A stretch of DNA of 64,000 nucleotides, taken from assembly GCF_041296385.1 (NCBI RefSeq), contig NC_091023.1:9548924-9612923 (forward strand), given 5' to 3'. How positions within the stretch are numbered: the first letter of the stretch is position 1; each line of letters starts with the position of its first letter. This document shows positions 35,803 through 48,940 of the stretch, piece after piece. The stretch comes from Aphelocoma coerulescens. Taxonomy: Eukaryota; Chordata; Aves; Passeriformes; Corvidae. The position numbers were made by a program, and so were the translations under genes. A model generated the notes under the pieces. The model had not been told where the DNA came from. It did not search any database and saw only the letters and a program-made list of their open reading frames with translations.

Positions 35803-38800
35803 GGCATGCTGTAATACAGTTAGACAAGAATCTGGGGCACAATCATTCCCCATATTTTGGAAAAAACAAGCAAAACTGACAGCAGCATGCATTTACTTGG
35901 GAATAGCAAGGTAGTCTTCTGTGTGCTGTTAATTCACCTGCACTTTTTCTAGCCTCATAACCCATGCTTTCCCATCATTCTCCTGGTTCAGTACCAAGAT
36001 CAGATCTGGTTTAGCTCACATTTCCACAGAACTCAACAAACCCTCACTCTGCTGGGGCAGACGGCTCAGAATATCAAACTCTTCCCATGCAGTTGCTCCC
36101 AGCCATCTTTCACTGAAAACTTTCTCCAGGAGGGACTGGGCTAACCTGTCACCTGTCAGCCTAGCTTATGTTAAAGGATGACTATTGAAGATGAAGAAAA
36201 CTAGGTACTTGTAGTGCTGACTGATTTTTTGAGAAAAAAATAGTCATTTCTTCAGCAGCTCTAAATTCTCCTAACCCTACAATTCATTGCTATACTTACA
36301 GATCCACATATAGCTACATTTGATATTTATGTCTAGTCAGGCTCCATTTAGCCAGGGAAATGCCACTACATGGAAGGAAGCCATCTGTTCCAAAACAATC
36401 AGTTTGACCTTGCTTTCCAGTAGGCTGAGATCTAAAAGAAGGGCACGTCTTTGTCTCTCTGAGGAGACAAGGTGCCACACTCTCAAAATGCAGAACAGCT
36501 TCACAGGGATATTCAGAATCCTGCCACGATGTCTGGAAGGATGCGATGGGCAAGATCAGTCTGCCAGAGCAGGGGCTGCAACAGGTATTTTCATCTTCAT
36601 GAACATGGACTGAAGGCACGACAGATCCTGAGGATTCTGCTGGGCTCTCCTGAGAAACAGGCAGCAGTTAATCACTGCCCCAATGTCAGAACTACTCATC
36701 TGCCTTGGTACCTGTGAGAACAGCTTGCAGCTGATGCACTGGAGCCATCTGATGAGCTGGCTTACATGGAACAGAGAGCCCTCTGGAAGTCCCACAGGGC
36801 CTGATCAAGGGTGGAAAATGGAAGAGAAACTTATTTCTGACCTTAGAAGAAAAGAAACACATCCCCTTGGGCATGGGAGAATAGGCACCTCTGTAAAGTT
36901 TTAAACTTTTAAAATTTAACTTTAGAAGCTATTCTTTTTCTAATAAAAGAAACAAAGAACAGAACTATCACAATCCCATCTCTGAGTGCTCTGTCAATAA
37001 TTAATGATGACACACCTAACATAACCAGCTCTGGCATTACAAGAACTCCCTAATGCTTTGCTGCGTGAGTAAGGCATTGACTGCAGCCCTGGGGAGCTGG
37101 CAGGTCCGAGGAGCCTTGATGAGCTCTCCCGAGCACAGATTGAGAAGTGAGTGAAGAAATCTGATGATTTGACCAGCAAATAGTTGTGCCTTTTCCTACA
37201 CAACACTGTGATCACTAATGAGCACCAAGGCAGGCAGCAGCCAGGCCTGTGCTCAGATGAGAGTGCCTGAGGGAGGGAACACCCATCCTCCAATGCCACT
37301 GGGCTCAGACTTACCCCAGGACATTGGCCCAAGACCACATTTATGCCAAAACCTACTGGACAATTTCTGGGTACTGCTGACCTGGGCTGGGGAAAGATTC
37401 CTGAACCCATCCTTTAATCCCAGTTTGTTTTGGTCCTTTGTGTTAATCTTTCTCCAATTATTGTTTTTCCAGACAAAGTCACATTTTTGCTGAGTACAGA
37501 GAGCAAAAAATTAAATGGCTGGCTGAATCAGTCATTAAAAAAAAACCAAAAAGCCTACACTTGCTTTGCAATTAAGAGAAAAAAAATGTGTCTGGAGAAT
37601 AGGGGAAATTTTCAAACTTGTTTTTAAACCTTCCAGCCCTTCCCACAGAGAATGCTTCCAGTAATAGAAATGTCAGAGCAAAGGCCATCAGCTGTCCTCA
37701 TCCACAAGGCAAGGACTCCAGGGCAGGGAGCTCAGAGGCTCCCAGGTGGTCAGGATTACGTGCAGGCCCAGGTTTTGGTGTCCCAGAGGATTTCTTGTTG
37801 CTGATGGCTTCTCAGTGGTGTAATACACCTCACATGGCCAGTTTCTCTGGGTGGCTTTTAACAACCTCTTCAGAATTTATTGCTTTCTTGCATCCATATC
37901 TTTCCAGAAATCCTTCTCTATTTTTAATATGATATTCGACTACACAATGCATCTGATTTCTCAGGGAACAATAGCTTTTCAGCAGGACCCTTTTTAATTA
38001 GCAACTAAAAAAAAGCATCTTCTGTAGAATCAACATTTGAGACAAGGCCTCAGAAACAGTATTCAGTCTAGATTTTAACTGGTTTCCTCCTTTTGATTTT
38101 GTTTTATTCCCACAGTTCTTAAGTCCCTGTTTGATTTCCCCTCTTTTCAATATTCCTCAAATTTTGACGGCAGCTCTGCTCTGAGACCTTCATCACTATT
38201 GCATGCCATACAACGTATGCTCCATCTGCGATTTGCTTTGCTGATACCTTTTTCCCTGCTGTATAAATAGCCACCCTAAGCTCTGACATCCAAACTGGGC
38301 TCTCTCCCACCTCTCAGGCTCAGTGGCTCATGATGCTGAAGAATCCAAATCTCACAATATTAGGAGTTATTAGTAAAGCCAGGTATACTTACAATGTCAT
38401 TTATTTATTAGAATCACATCTTTCAATATTTATCTATCATCTTTCAATATTCAAGTCTCTCCAGGCCTTGAAATTAATAGGAACTTGAACATAGGAATCT
38501 CAAAGGCTCAGAAGGCAAACATGACAAGTTCCAGAAGGGATGTGCCACAGGACCAAAGTTACAAACCATCCATCCTTGGACACCCTTTTTCTCAGGCTGT
38601 GATTCCGTAGAGAACACAGTCACTCAGTGCATGATCTCCGATTGCTTGTGACAGGGGATGTACAGAACCTCTTGCTGCAGATATCTGTAAATTGAGCTCT
38701 ACCACTGCCAAAATCAATGCAAACCTCATTTCCTCCTGATCACACCTTCCATGGGTTTGATAACGCTACCCACTCACTACAGCATGGCAAAGCTCTGGGA

Positions 38801-39023
38801 AGTTACAGCCCTCATAATTATAACTGCTCTCCCCATCCTTCTGGCTCTGGTTTCCCAGCCCAGGACAGTCAGCCTGTTGCTGGCATCCCATCCCAGATTT
38901 CACCATTCCAATGAACCCCCCCCGCTCCCCTGTATAAGATTTCATGTATCATCTCTGCTGGGCCTTTGCTGTTACCCCTAAACATCTAAATAGCCACCCC
39001 ACTCTCCCACCCCCCTGATGCCA

Positions 39024-39491
39024 TGAAGATTTTTGCCTTTTCTTTTATACCCGTCATACCTTTTTACAACTTCTGTATTCTTAGTGCTTTTTCCCTACAT
39101 TCTTGGACTTGTTTGTCAAGCTAAGAGACTAAACATTTTAGAAGCTTCGTAGCTAGAGATCAGTGTGCCCCAGACCCCAAGGTCCTCTCCAGAACACATT
39201 CTGTAAACCAAGATAGAACCATCCAGGGGAAGGCTCCTTGGGGAGGGGGGCTCACTTGAGCCTCTCATTGGGGAATCTTTGATAGATATGCTAATTAGTA
39301 AAACCTAGAATGTTATACCCAATGTAGGGGGGGGGGAGGCAGACACATAGACTCGGCGGGGTGCATCTCGATGCATATGACCTATGACCTGGACGTGTGC
39401 ACCTAAGGATCCTTAAAATAAATACAAAGGTAAAATCCCTTTTCCCCTTCTAACCGTGTATGACTCTTGATTTTAAGACCAGGAAAAGGCA
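39024..39491 (+). mobile_element. second LTR-like element (solo LTR candidate)
   Basis: This is a single-copy block of unusual composition. TGCCTTTTC at 39034 and GAAAAGGCA ending at 39491 form a 9-bp perfect inverted repeat. An AATAAA at 39417-39422 lies about 70 bp from the right end. The G-rich part, the CTCGGCGGGGTGCATC segment and the terminal layout resemble passerine ERVL-type LTRs from memory. The left end may be 39024 (TGAAGAT) or 39034, and no clear target-site duplication was found. No retroviral reading frame is attached. Confidence 0.5.
39378..39390 (-). promoter_or_regulatory. DR1 nuclear-receptor element in the LTR-like block
   Basis: TGACCT A TGACCT on the plus strand is AGGTCA T AGGTCA on the other strand. 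This is a perfect direct repeat with one-base spacing, the form bound by RXR heterodimers, HNF4 and COUP-TF proteins. Confidence 0.5.
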
Positions 39492-41057
39492 TTACCACCA
39501 GGAGGCCTGGCCCTGCCCAAGGAGCGAGGGTGGCTCTTCTGAAAGGGTCCAGACTGGCCATGGTATCTGCAGACTGAGAAGTGGGCTCTGGAAATCATCT
39601 CATTACAGAAATGGCACATCATCAGCTACTGCAGTTCCAGGACAACTCTCTCTTCTACAGTAATGTTATCTGGTTTCATCTGCCAGGATTATTTTCATCT
39701 ATCAAGAATAACTCAGCCTGTTGAATAAGCACCTCTACTGTGATAGAAAGCTGTAGCATCTGGGGCTAATGTGTGTATGGAGGAGCTGATATGATCAGTT
39801 AAACTTTGTATGAATCAATCCAAGAAAGCAAACCCACAGTAAATTGGCTACAGTGCTGAAAGATGAAAAACATAGTCAGTTTTCAACAAATTATTTCAAA
39901 CTTTCTCTTTCAACAGCTGTAGTTAATTAGGTGCTGTCTACACTTCCATGGGCTTTCACAAGTCTATGAAAACAATGCCCAAAGACAGAAAGGTTCATCA
40001 GACTCAAATGGTTTAATTGTGTGGGCTTTCTTTCTCATTATTTGTCTGACAGACAGAACAACAACTTTCTACTCACATTGTATAGGTAATTAAAGTCAAT
40101 GTTTGTAAGCAATCCTAGGCTCCCCATGGTCCCAGCACTTCAACCGTGTAGGCAAAGCTAAACCTAATATTTTGTCAAGACCAAGCATCATCCTTCTGTT
40201 CTAAGGCAGCTTCAACTGACCACTTAGAGGATGGGATAGCTTTGGGAGTAAAACTGCTCTTATTCTACCTCTGAGTAAAAGGCAGCAGCTCTTGCCTAAG
40301 ACACTTAAAACTAGAGAGGAAGAGTTCAGCAGTGAATAATTCACCATTTAGGAATTTATCCAGTTCTGACCTTGTCTGAAATGAAAGTCCTACTCACCCA
40401 AAACAGAATCTAATGAATGCTTTGATCACGGCATGTTGGTAGCTGAAGTTTAAAGCTCATCACGAGTGCAACATCTCTTGTCATGATAGCGATTCAGCAG
40501 CAGTTCTAAATAATCCAGTCACCCCCAGAAGATGTTTATGAACAGGAGAGCCATTAGTGAACAAACCTGGACAACTCTGCTTTCTTTGAGAATACACAAC
40601 TTTAGGCAATGATATACACCAGAAACCCAGCTTTCCAGTAAAATCCGTGTCTTGCCCTATCAAGGGCATTTGCTTCCCCAAGAACTCTCTTCTAGAAATC
40701 AAATATGGTTGAAGAGGTTGTGGCAAGTGAGATGTAGATGATGGTCAGAGCTATATTACATAAGATTTACATGAAATTGTTAAATCATATCTATGCTTGA
40801 CTGACACCAATGCCTATCCAAAAGCTATTTACAGTGGTATCAACACATCAGTGAGATCATTGTCCTCTTCCCTCACTTCCCAATACCTGGATTCTAGCAG
40901 ATCCAGGTAAATCAACTGTGTCTTCATAATGAAAACAGAAATTTAATTATTCACAAGCATTCCCCTTGAGCTTTCTCGGGGCTTTTTGTGAATGATTAAC
41001 AGAGCAGTTGCTCCAGACAGCACTCTGAATCCCTGCTTGCTGGCCTGTTAACAGCAG

Positions 41058-41080
41058 TGACTCATCAGCACATGACGTCA
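41058..41080. promoter_or_regulatory. adjacent AP-1 and full CRE motifs
   Basis: TGACTCA (41058-41064) and the palindrome TGACGTCA (41073-41080) lie eight bases apart. No promoter features are close, so a distal enhancer is the likeliest role if functional. SCG2 is cAMP- and activity-responsive, but a link is only a guess. Confidence 0.35.
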
Positions 41081-44000
41081 AAGCCTCCTCTCCTCTGAAA
41101 TGGCAGGAAGGAGGTTTCATTAAAAAGATAAAAAAAGGTATCAACAGCCTGAACTTCCTCCCAAACACAGGGGTTTGGTCAGGGGTCATCTCTGCTGCTG
41201 CCTGAGGAGCTACACCCTGCATATGCACCCACAGCACCTTTGAAGAGTAAACTTTTCTATTGAGTACCAAAACCATAAACATACTTCTTCAGGTACACTG
41301 ATTTATCAGATAACTGACTGGAAAATGAAAACAGACCCCCCAGCCTTAGGCCTTCTGGTAAGCCCTACTTGTGCACCCCACAGGAACCTCCCTGCTCAGC
41401 AGAGCTCGGCAGGGCAGTGAGCATACGCCCTGCCCTGGCTCTCCCCATGCTCACAGCAAGGTGGGAGGGCTTCTACAAGATGCTGACACAACCCAAAGTA
41501 GCCCTTCATCAGTCCTTGAAGCTGCCCAAATGATGCTGCCCAGTAACACCTGATAAAGGTGCCCAAACAGACAGCAGAGGAGCATCAACAAGTCCAGTGC
41601 TACCAAACTCCAGACCCCCTCTCCTCTGTGCCTTGCTAAGGTCACGCAAAACGTGAAGACATTCACAAAAAAATCATATATGAACACAGCCCTGAATTTG
41701 TGAAACAAACCAGTGCTGAGAGCCATAAAAGCTAAAAGCAGAAGAAGTAACCTAGAAAGGGGCTATTTCTGTGTAGTTAAAACTCAGATTTTTACCTGAG
41801 ACTGCAAGTCCTGTTAGAGGGACCATGGCATTTTACCCAGAAAACCTGCAAAGTGCTGGAGAGGGGAACAAGCTGGGTAACTTGAGATTTAGCTCTAACA
41901 TGGGATTAATTACTAACATCTGTGATACATATTTTCTCTGCTAGCTTTAGGCAGCACAACCAAGCCCCAGCCTCCTCTGAGCCCAGGCAGCAGCTCTCAC
42001 TCCTCAGCTGGGAATGGCAGTGGCAGGGGCAGGGGATATATTTAGCTCCAATCCCTGCTGCCTGGAGGGCAGCATCACTTATAGCTCCCGAATCCCGACC
42101 TCGCCAGCACAGCTTTGGAAGCAGAAATACCACTGTTAGCTCCATCTCTTCACCAAAGTCAGTCAGTTAGGGAGCAAAGCCGAGGTTTGCAAAGTGCATG
42201 TGGCAACATGGGGCCAGCCACACACACAGAGTTTGTGCCAGACATGGAAAATACTGCCAGAGTATGGCTGTGCTCCCACCTGAGCTCCTTTCCCCCAGGC
42301 CTGCTCAGGGTACAGCCACGGTATGAAAGGCAAGAATGACTGAAACGATAGACCAAACATATAAAACAGAAAAGGTGCAGAAAAAACTTATACACAGGCC
42401 AGGGGTTGCCGTGACACTGGCCTCTGCCCAACACACTTTTCTATTTAAAAATAATCAACAAAATCAACACCATCTTTCTGTCATTTTGGTGTGAAATGGG
42501 TTTCCTGCCTGACCTTTTGGCTCTGTTAACATTCTTAGCCTTGGCTCGGTTTAACTGCTTGCTTTTCTGTGGGGTCTCTGCATTCCAAATCAGTTTTCTC
42601 AAACAGATCTGCAGCAGAGATGGAAAGTTCAGAGCAAAATGCCCTCTGGGTGTCCGAGTTAACTCTGGACAACAAACATGCCAAAATGTGAGTGAAAATA
42701 CTCTTCTTGCTTATCTTTCTAGAACTGATTAGCAATGAAGTCCTAACAGACTTGAGTTTTCCCTATGCCTCTTAATCTCACGTTTGGACCCTAAATAACA
42801 TTCCAGTTTGGAAAAGTACCAAGCTGACATCTGATCTAGTAGCAGAAACACCCTATGCAAAGCATCACATACTGCAAAATTCACCTGAGCTAGACCAAGC
42901 TCTGCAGTTAGGGAGGAGAAATGGGAAGTACAACACCAGAAATGTGGTCGTTCCTCAAACAAGGCCTTCCAACAGACTTAGCATTCTTGGCAGAAACACA
43001 CACAGAAAGGAGACAAGAGAGAAAGGTGGTGAAAGTGCCACCAGCAGGAGCTGAGGGCTGAGCAGCACATAGCTCCCAGGCTCCACCGCTCTGCCGTCCC
43101 TGGAGAGACAGAGCCTTGCCTTCCTTTCTCTACTCATTTTAAACTGACTTTGCACAGAGGGAAGTGACAGGAGGTGAAGGGGAGTTTATGCAAGAATAGA
43201 TGTCAGGAAGAGGAAAGGAAGGAAAACAAGGCTGGAGAAAATAGGGAAGGTTTACAAAAAAGCAGCAAAGGGTATGGGGGCAGCAGCCATACAGAAATAG
43301 AGAGCAGAATGAGTGAAAGCGGTGGATAACACCACTGAAAGTATTACCCTCCAAATGGTGTGGAGACTGCATCTGAAGGCCTCCTTCTCAATCTTCCCTC
43401 TCGCAAAAGTCTCTTCTTCCTGTGGGGTGGCTCACCCTCTTTGCCCTGCTCCTGCAGGGATGCTGGAAGCAGGGGAGTCTGCCTCTGCTCCCTCCAGCTG
43501 GTAGTAGGGACTTCTCTAATGCTTTTGGCTTCCATCTCTGACCAAGAGATTTCTGCTTCCCCAACCTGTGCCAAGGGGAAGCTGTGTGCCAGAGACCTGG
43601 AGGTTCTCCCTCCTGCTCCTGGCCAGGATCACCTTGGAGCAGAAGGGGAGCAGTAAGCAGTAAGCACTTCCACTCCTGCCACACTGTCACTGCTTGGCCT
43701 CACACACAGCCTTCTGCAGCTACACAAAGTCATTACTTTAAAAAATAGCAGAAACCCTTCAACAACCATCAGTACCTTCTTATAAACAAATTTTGTGTTT
43801 TCATTATGGAACAGAATGAAAATGGACATTCTCTCTCTCTAAGAATCCATTTGCTTTTCTGCTAGTTTTTCCTTTTACTGGAGTAATCTGCAAGTATTTA
43901 GGGTCTCAGATTTTTCCCCTTTAGGAGAGAACTGGATGCACCAACATGGTTATTATGACAACCTCCACTGCACATGACACAGGCTTCTCTGCCTGTTAAC

Positions 44001-47000
44001 GCATGGCAGGACAAACCAACCAATAGCAAACCCTTGTGTCTTGCTGCCAGTCCCAATTCCTTCTACTGTCCCAAAGGATTTCATTTCCCATCTCTCCTGC
44101 AAGCCAACACATTCTGGGACACTGCTTGGGCACTTACCTGCTGAACAGGACTAACCTGGCCACTACATTGTCAGAGACCAGCTGTCCACATGTGCTCCTA
44201 GCCCTCCCTTCCACAGGCATTGGGGTGCAGCTGTGCCCAGCTGTGCTCTAGCACCCCACAGGAAAAGCCAGACAGCCAGAAATCATCCCTTTTGTAATTC
44301 CTTCCTTCACTGTCTGCCTTCATACCATACCTGATTTCATATTTCAAGTTTCCTGTCCTCCAGAAAATCCCTACCTGTTAGGGGTGAGCTCTTCCACTGC
44401 TTCCCAGCTGGAAAATTACATGTGAGAACCTCACACTCACAGCCAGAACCTGTTAGAATTTAAACAAGATTTATTTCTCATTAATTTTATCTTAAAGCAT
44501 GACTCCAGAGTTGTAACAGTGAAAAAAACTCCCCTTTTCCTACATCTGGAAAGAAATAGCTGTTTCCTCAGTGCTGAGCCAGCCAGGCAGAGGGTAATTT
44601 AAACTCAAAAATGCATGTACCCCATTAAAGCAGTCTGAGCTTTCTTCCATGTTTGTAATGGGACACCCCAAAGTATTTGCTGAATCCACAGCTGTTTTGA
44701 GCAGTTAGTGTAAGAAAACAGGAGAAAGGAATTGTGCTTCTGCTTTTCATCAGCTTAGTTGCTATTTACATTTTCTGACCGGCTGCTCATCGCCACAACT
44801 GAATACGGTTCACACAAGAGAATCAAGGTTAAAACCCCTCTATAGCCCATACTGAAGGCACAGCCAGCCTTGTACTTCACTGCTCCTGAGCATTACCTGG
44901 GAGCTGGACAGCAAAACAGAGAACCCCTCAAAGGGCTGCTGCAGGGAAATGTAATAGAGGTTTTTCTTTATCTGTGCTTGATATCACAACTAGTACTGGG
45001 CTTATGCTACAATAAAGGAGCTGGCATTGGGAAAAGCATTTCATCTCAGAGGGGGAGTTTAGTTTCAGGGCAGACTCTTCAGGAATCCTTAGAAATGTCC
45101 ACCACAGGCTGATTTGAAGAAGTTACAAAAACATCACTTCAGGTGCAGCTGAGCCTGCCTGGGACTGAAGGATGAACAAGTTTTCTTGAGGTCTTAGGCT
45201 TTCTACTCTTGTGCCAGACTTAAACATAAATGCTGGAATATATATTACAACATAACCTTAATGGCAATTAATTACATTCATCATCATTCAGACAGAACTG
45301 TCAAGCTAAATGTTGATGTTTCCTCGTATTAACCCAACCAGAATGAATCAATGTTTTACTACTGTATTTTAAAATAACGTATATTTCATTGCCCTCTGCA
45401 GTACCTTTTTGCCAGCAGAATATTCTTGTCGTTGCCAACATAATGCTCTGTGTCAAGCAAGAACTCATTATCCAAGCCAGTTTTTCTTCTCAGAACAAGT
45501 AAGGACCACCTTGTCCTTGACAATAGACACCAGAAAAACCTTCCTTTGCCCCAGTGTCACTGTCAGCTTACAAACCCAGCCAGCTCTTTCTTCATTTCCC
45601 CAGAATATTTCCTTCTTGTTACATAGTCAGATTGTGCCTTCAGAGCTATTATCCAGCATAATACTCACCTAGAACCATGTCCTAAGCCCTCTCAAGAAAT
45701 AAAAAGAGAAGATTCTTTCACCTGAAACTTCTATGAAGAAGTTCCCTTGTGACTTATCATTGTCAGCTCAGCCCAGCTAAGGCTGACTCCTCACTGTCAG
45801 CTTGGAGGAGGGCCCTGAAGTGTGATCTCCACAAGGCAGGAAGACTTAGAGCTGCTGGTAATTTATTCATGCAAGATCCTGGTCCAAGGGCAGCTGAAAT
45901 TCACAGCAAGCTATAATGAATTTGTCACCCTGTGTAACTAGGGATTCTACATTCAGCATTGTTTTTAACAACAGACACACAAAATTCACCTCTTCAGGAG
46001 AAAAACATTCTATTCCCCATTGCAGAATCTGGTGTGTAATGATACACATTGGGTTTGGAGCAGGAACTCCAGAAGAGAGAATTCTCAGTGGGAATTCTAA
46101 AAGGAGATGGCAGAAGGGTGACATCAACTTTAAAACACCTTTTGTATGTTCCCCTCCCCAAGTTTCCTTTCAGCATTAGAGAAAAGCAATCTTACCATAC
46201 CAATACACAGGAGTAATCAGATTTTTCCATATGGATAAGTCCACAGAAATGTTCCCTACCTCATATTCCTGGACTCTCTGAAATCTACAGCTACAGTCAA
46301 AAGGCAAAATTCTCAGCTAAACTGCTACTGTCCCCTGGCCTATAAGGGCATTCCAGACCAGCCACAAGTTTGTCTTCAATGTGTGCTTTCCACAAAAGTT
46401 GAACAAATTTTGTAGTGTACTGGGAGTGCATGTAACATGCTATTTATTTCTAGTCAGCCAAAGGATTAGCTTTCAACTATTTTCTTTGCACAAAAACCTG
46501 TGGTTACAAGATCTGTTGAATAAGTAAATAAAAAGACAAGGTTAAGTGAACTAGACAACAGAATTTGAAATAACTAAAATTCATGGTATTCTATACTGCT
46601 AGTCTTGCTTAGGGTTTGCTGAACACTGATTTGAAGAATAGCTTCTTCCTTTCCCTTAGCCTGTCTCATTAATCATGTTCCAAGGCAACAGGTTTCCATG
46701 ACAGCAAATATTAACTCTCTTACAGCACAGCCCGTTATTTCTGCTACATACACTAAGCTTCCTCTACTATACTGTAACCCAGCCCAGCTATCTTCATGAA
46801 AAAAGATCCCTGAAATATCCTAACAGACACTTAAATCAACAGCTATATTTCATTTGTACCGTGATCTTGCCAAGAAACACGCACACTACTGAATTCAGCA
46901 GGAATGTCGTCAAGCTCCTCCAGAAGGACGCTGTTACCTGGTCTGAGCTCATGAGTTCTGGCAGCCCTCTAAATCAGAAACAAAATGATGCAGGATGATG

Positions 47001-48894
47001 ATGATGATGCAGACTACATGCTCAGAAAGACACTGGATAAAGTTAGTGAAAACCCCATCATAGGGAGCAGCCGCAGAAATGAGACCTTTGGGTTTCGTCA
47101 TCTCAGGCAGGGTGAGAGCAACATCCCACTCATGCAGGAGCTGACAGAAATACTTTCAAATGCATTTTCAGTGGAATAGAACGTCATGGACAGGCAGAAA
47201 TGGGAGTTTTGTCTCTCTGTGAACTGTGCATTGAGCTCTGCGCATTGAGCCTTGTTATTTTGAGGGGCTGTGGACTGAACATCTCTGGGTATCTCTGAAA
47301 GCCCCACTCACACTGTTACACTGATCTTCCCTTATAAGCCAGCCCCTCCTGACACCTCATGTATTGGTTCTGCATGCTCCATTACTCCAATGCAGGGCTA
47401 AGCAGAGGATAAAAAAGGTGTTCCCTATTGAAAAGACTGTGGAATAAAGGAAAAGATAGTAGTTCATTCTTTTATAAGTACAACATAATTCTGTCCAAGG
47501 AAAATTCAGACACAGAATCACACCTAAACTTTACCATGAGTTTCCCACTGGGGTTTCTGAAAGCACTGGTGAGCTGCAGGAGCAGCTGGGGAAGGTGTCG
47601 AAGACTTTCAGTGGCTCTTGGTTAAACAAAAGCTGATAGGAGGCAACCTAAATGTCAGTTTTCTTAAGTTATTTGTAAGAATTGACACCTTTTAATGAAC
47701 ACTCAGAAATTCATAATGAAGAAAGAAACAGAACTTATAAAAAATCATGAATCCTGTAAGATCCTGCTGCTCTTGCCTCTCAGTCACGATGATTTGTCAC
47801 ATTTCTAATATACTTTTTACATTATTACATTTATTTTTATCCCAGTCTAATGTCTGTCTCTTCTGCCATGGTATGTTCAGAGATGTCTCAACTCATGTGT
47901 TGCAAATAGTTGCACAAGAGAGAAGCAGTTCTGTCCCAACCACTGAGCAGCAAGATCACACCAAGAATCTTCCAGGTAGAGATGCTCACATGAAAATCAA
48001 GCAGCTTTTTGTTACATACAGCTGGTGAAAGCAAGGAATGGAATCCAGGCTAGTAACATGACCATGATTAATGGTTATTTTAGTAAACGCAATTTTGCAA
48101 ACGAGGACATGTGCTGGAAGCTTGTCAGCGAGGTGAGAGTTTAGATAACTGCAAAAGGTGAGATGAGGAAAACTTAAGGAGCCTGCTAATACTTTTTTGG
48201 ATAATAATTTCATGAAGTTATCTCAGAAAACTTTACACTGAGCATTGCCTAGAATAATCAGGCAAGCTGGAAAGAGAAACGTCATCAGCAAATATAAATG
48301 GCAATGCTTCAGAGATTAGTGAATATGTACAAAGATATATGCACCTCCTGCTCTAGGAAAAATCAAGGAACTAAGACATCAGGAGACATAAATCTCCTGA
48401 CAAGCTGTGATTATGTGCACTAAGCCATGTAGGGTCCTGTTAGTGGCAATGAAGTTCACAAAGACGGGAACACGTGCAGTCTGACAGCGACCTAAAGGTA
48501 ACCCGACAAGAGCTGGGTTTCATTTGGGCTTCTTCCCTTTGGAGAAAGACCTAGGTTGAACTGAATGCCATTACACCACCACTTAGCTGAGTGATCCCTT
48601 ATTGAAGGTTGTAAAAAGTTTAAATAAAAGTTTTTGTGTTTCAAACCCACCTGTTTTTAGGTATGCAGGCTGACACTTGCAAAAATCACATTAACTAAGG
48701 CTCACCTGCCTGCTTTGTGGAGCTCTTCTACACGCAGAAGCAACAGGAGTCTGTATATGTTTCTTAAAGCATGAACATAATTCAGCAGTTCTTTTAGAGT
48801 ACTTAATATGCTTCCCATTCATCTTTTTAGCACAGAGGCAGGTGGCATAACAGGCACACCGTATTCCAAAGAATTTTTGCACGGGGGTAAGGAA

Positions 48895-48940
48895 ACCAGA
48901 CTAACTCCTTCACACTTACCAGACTAATTCCTTCACACTT
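48895..48940. repeat. 23-bp tandem duplication
   Basis: Two directly adjacent copies of a unit starting ACCAGACTAA differ at one base (C/T at the eleventh position). Confidence 0.95.

Larger units (their letters stand above)
16041..39023. other. large intergenic region, no gene recognised
   Basis: About 23 kb between the SCG2 promoter side and the second LTR-like block. Many short open frames occur on both strands, the longest about 183 codons at 23101-23652. None shows a domain, a signal peptide with homologous context or a splice-linked partner, and codon content looks random. A run of 17 C lies at 35786-35802. I found no tRNA, rRNA or recognisable retrogene. Confidence 0.55.
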
